Part shown: positions 6,931 through 6,946 of the stretch, one piece after another
Numbering within the stretch: position 1 is the first letter of the stretch
Layout of the letters: every line of letters starts with the position of its first letter
NCBI GenBank assembly: GCA_949290035.1
Contig: CASEQO010000075.1
Location: forward strand, 1 to 6,946
Direction of reading: 5' to 3'
Origin: an uncultured Mycoplasmataceae bacterium
Lineage (GTDB): Bacteria; Bacillota_I; Bacilli_A; Mycoplasmatales; Mycoplasmoidaceae
DNA length: 6,946 bases
The notes under the pieces: model-generated
Databases searched by the model: none
Seen by the model: the letters and a program-made list of their open reading frames with translations, nothing else
What the model was told of the DNA's origin: nothing
Program-made: the position numbers and the translations under genes

Positions 6931-6946
6931 GATAATATCATATTTT

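Noticed and set aside
6892..6945. Minus-strand open frame of 17 codons as the end of a neighbouring gene
   Set aside because: It is too short to judge, and it runs through the hairpin and U-run that would terminate such a transcript.
6838..6946. tRNA gene or origin-like repeats in the right tail
   Set aside because: No cloverleaf, TTCGA-type loop or CCA-end pattern was seen, and the repeats are too few and too AT-rich to call DnaA boxes.

Overview
This 6.9-kb, very AT-rich window is almost certainly from a wall-less Mollicute (Mycoplasma/Spiroplasma/Entomoplasma relatives). Several conserved housekeeping proteins read through only if TGA is translated as tryptophan. Across all nine coding regions I count 27 Trp codons, all TGA and none TGG. 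Exact genus cannot be fixed from the sequence; the Spiroplasma/Entomoplasma/M. mycoides side is a guess.

Layout. (1) Positions 1-1052, plus strand: the 3' part of a long, coiled-coil-rich protein of unknown function. (2) It converges on a minus-strand pair (2333 down to 1075) encoding the two halves of a short-chain CHR (chromate-type) transporter, with overlapping reading frames. The two converging units end in one perfect 13-bp hairpin that works in both directions. (3) A 121-bp divergent intergenic region (2334-2454) holds TATAAT boxes facing both ways and a 19-bp inverted repeat between them. (4) Plus strand 2455-6193 is a compact six-gene unit: efp, an Asp23/YqhY-type gene, nusB, rsmE, an unknown four-helix membrane protein, and mtaB. 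Gaps are 3 and 1 nt, then two 1-nt TAATG overlaps, then 26 nt. (5) A separate gene at 6248-6805 encodes an unknown two-helix membrane protein with its own TATAAT box. (6) The last 141 bp are non-coding on the plus strand and hold hairpins, one of which looks like a terminator for a minus-strand gene lying beyond the window.

The central operon is a translation and RNA set: EF-P relieves polyproline stalling, NusB supports rRNA antitermination, RsmE methylates 16S rRNA and MtaB thiomethylates tRNA position 37. From memory of Bacillus subtilis gene order, it looks like two ancestral Firmicute neighbourhoods, efp-accBC-yqhY-nusB and rsmE(yqeU)-mtaB(yqeV), joined here with the accBC fatty-acid genes absent.

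I see no mobile element, CRISPR array, tRNA, rRNA or defence system. The points that deserve a second look are the EF-P tip loop lacking its usual lysine, the probably leaderless CHR operon, the hairpins that begin inside stop codons, and the three unrecognised proteins.
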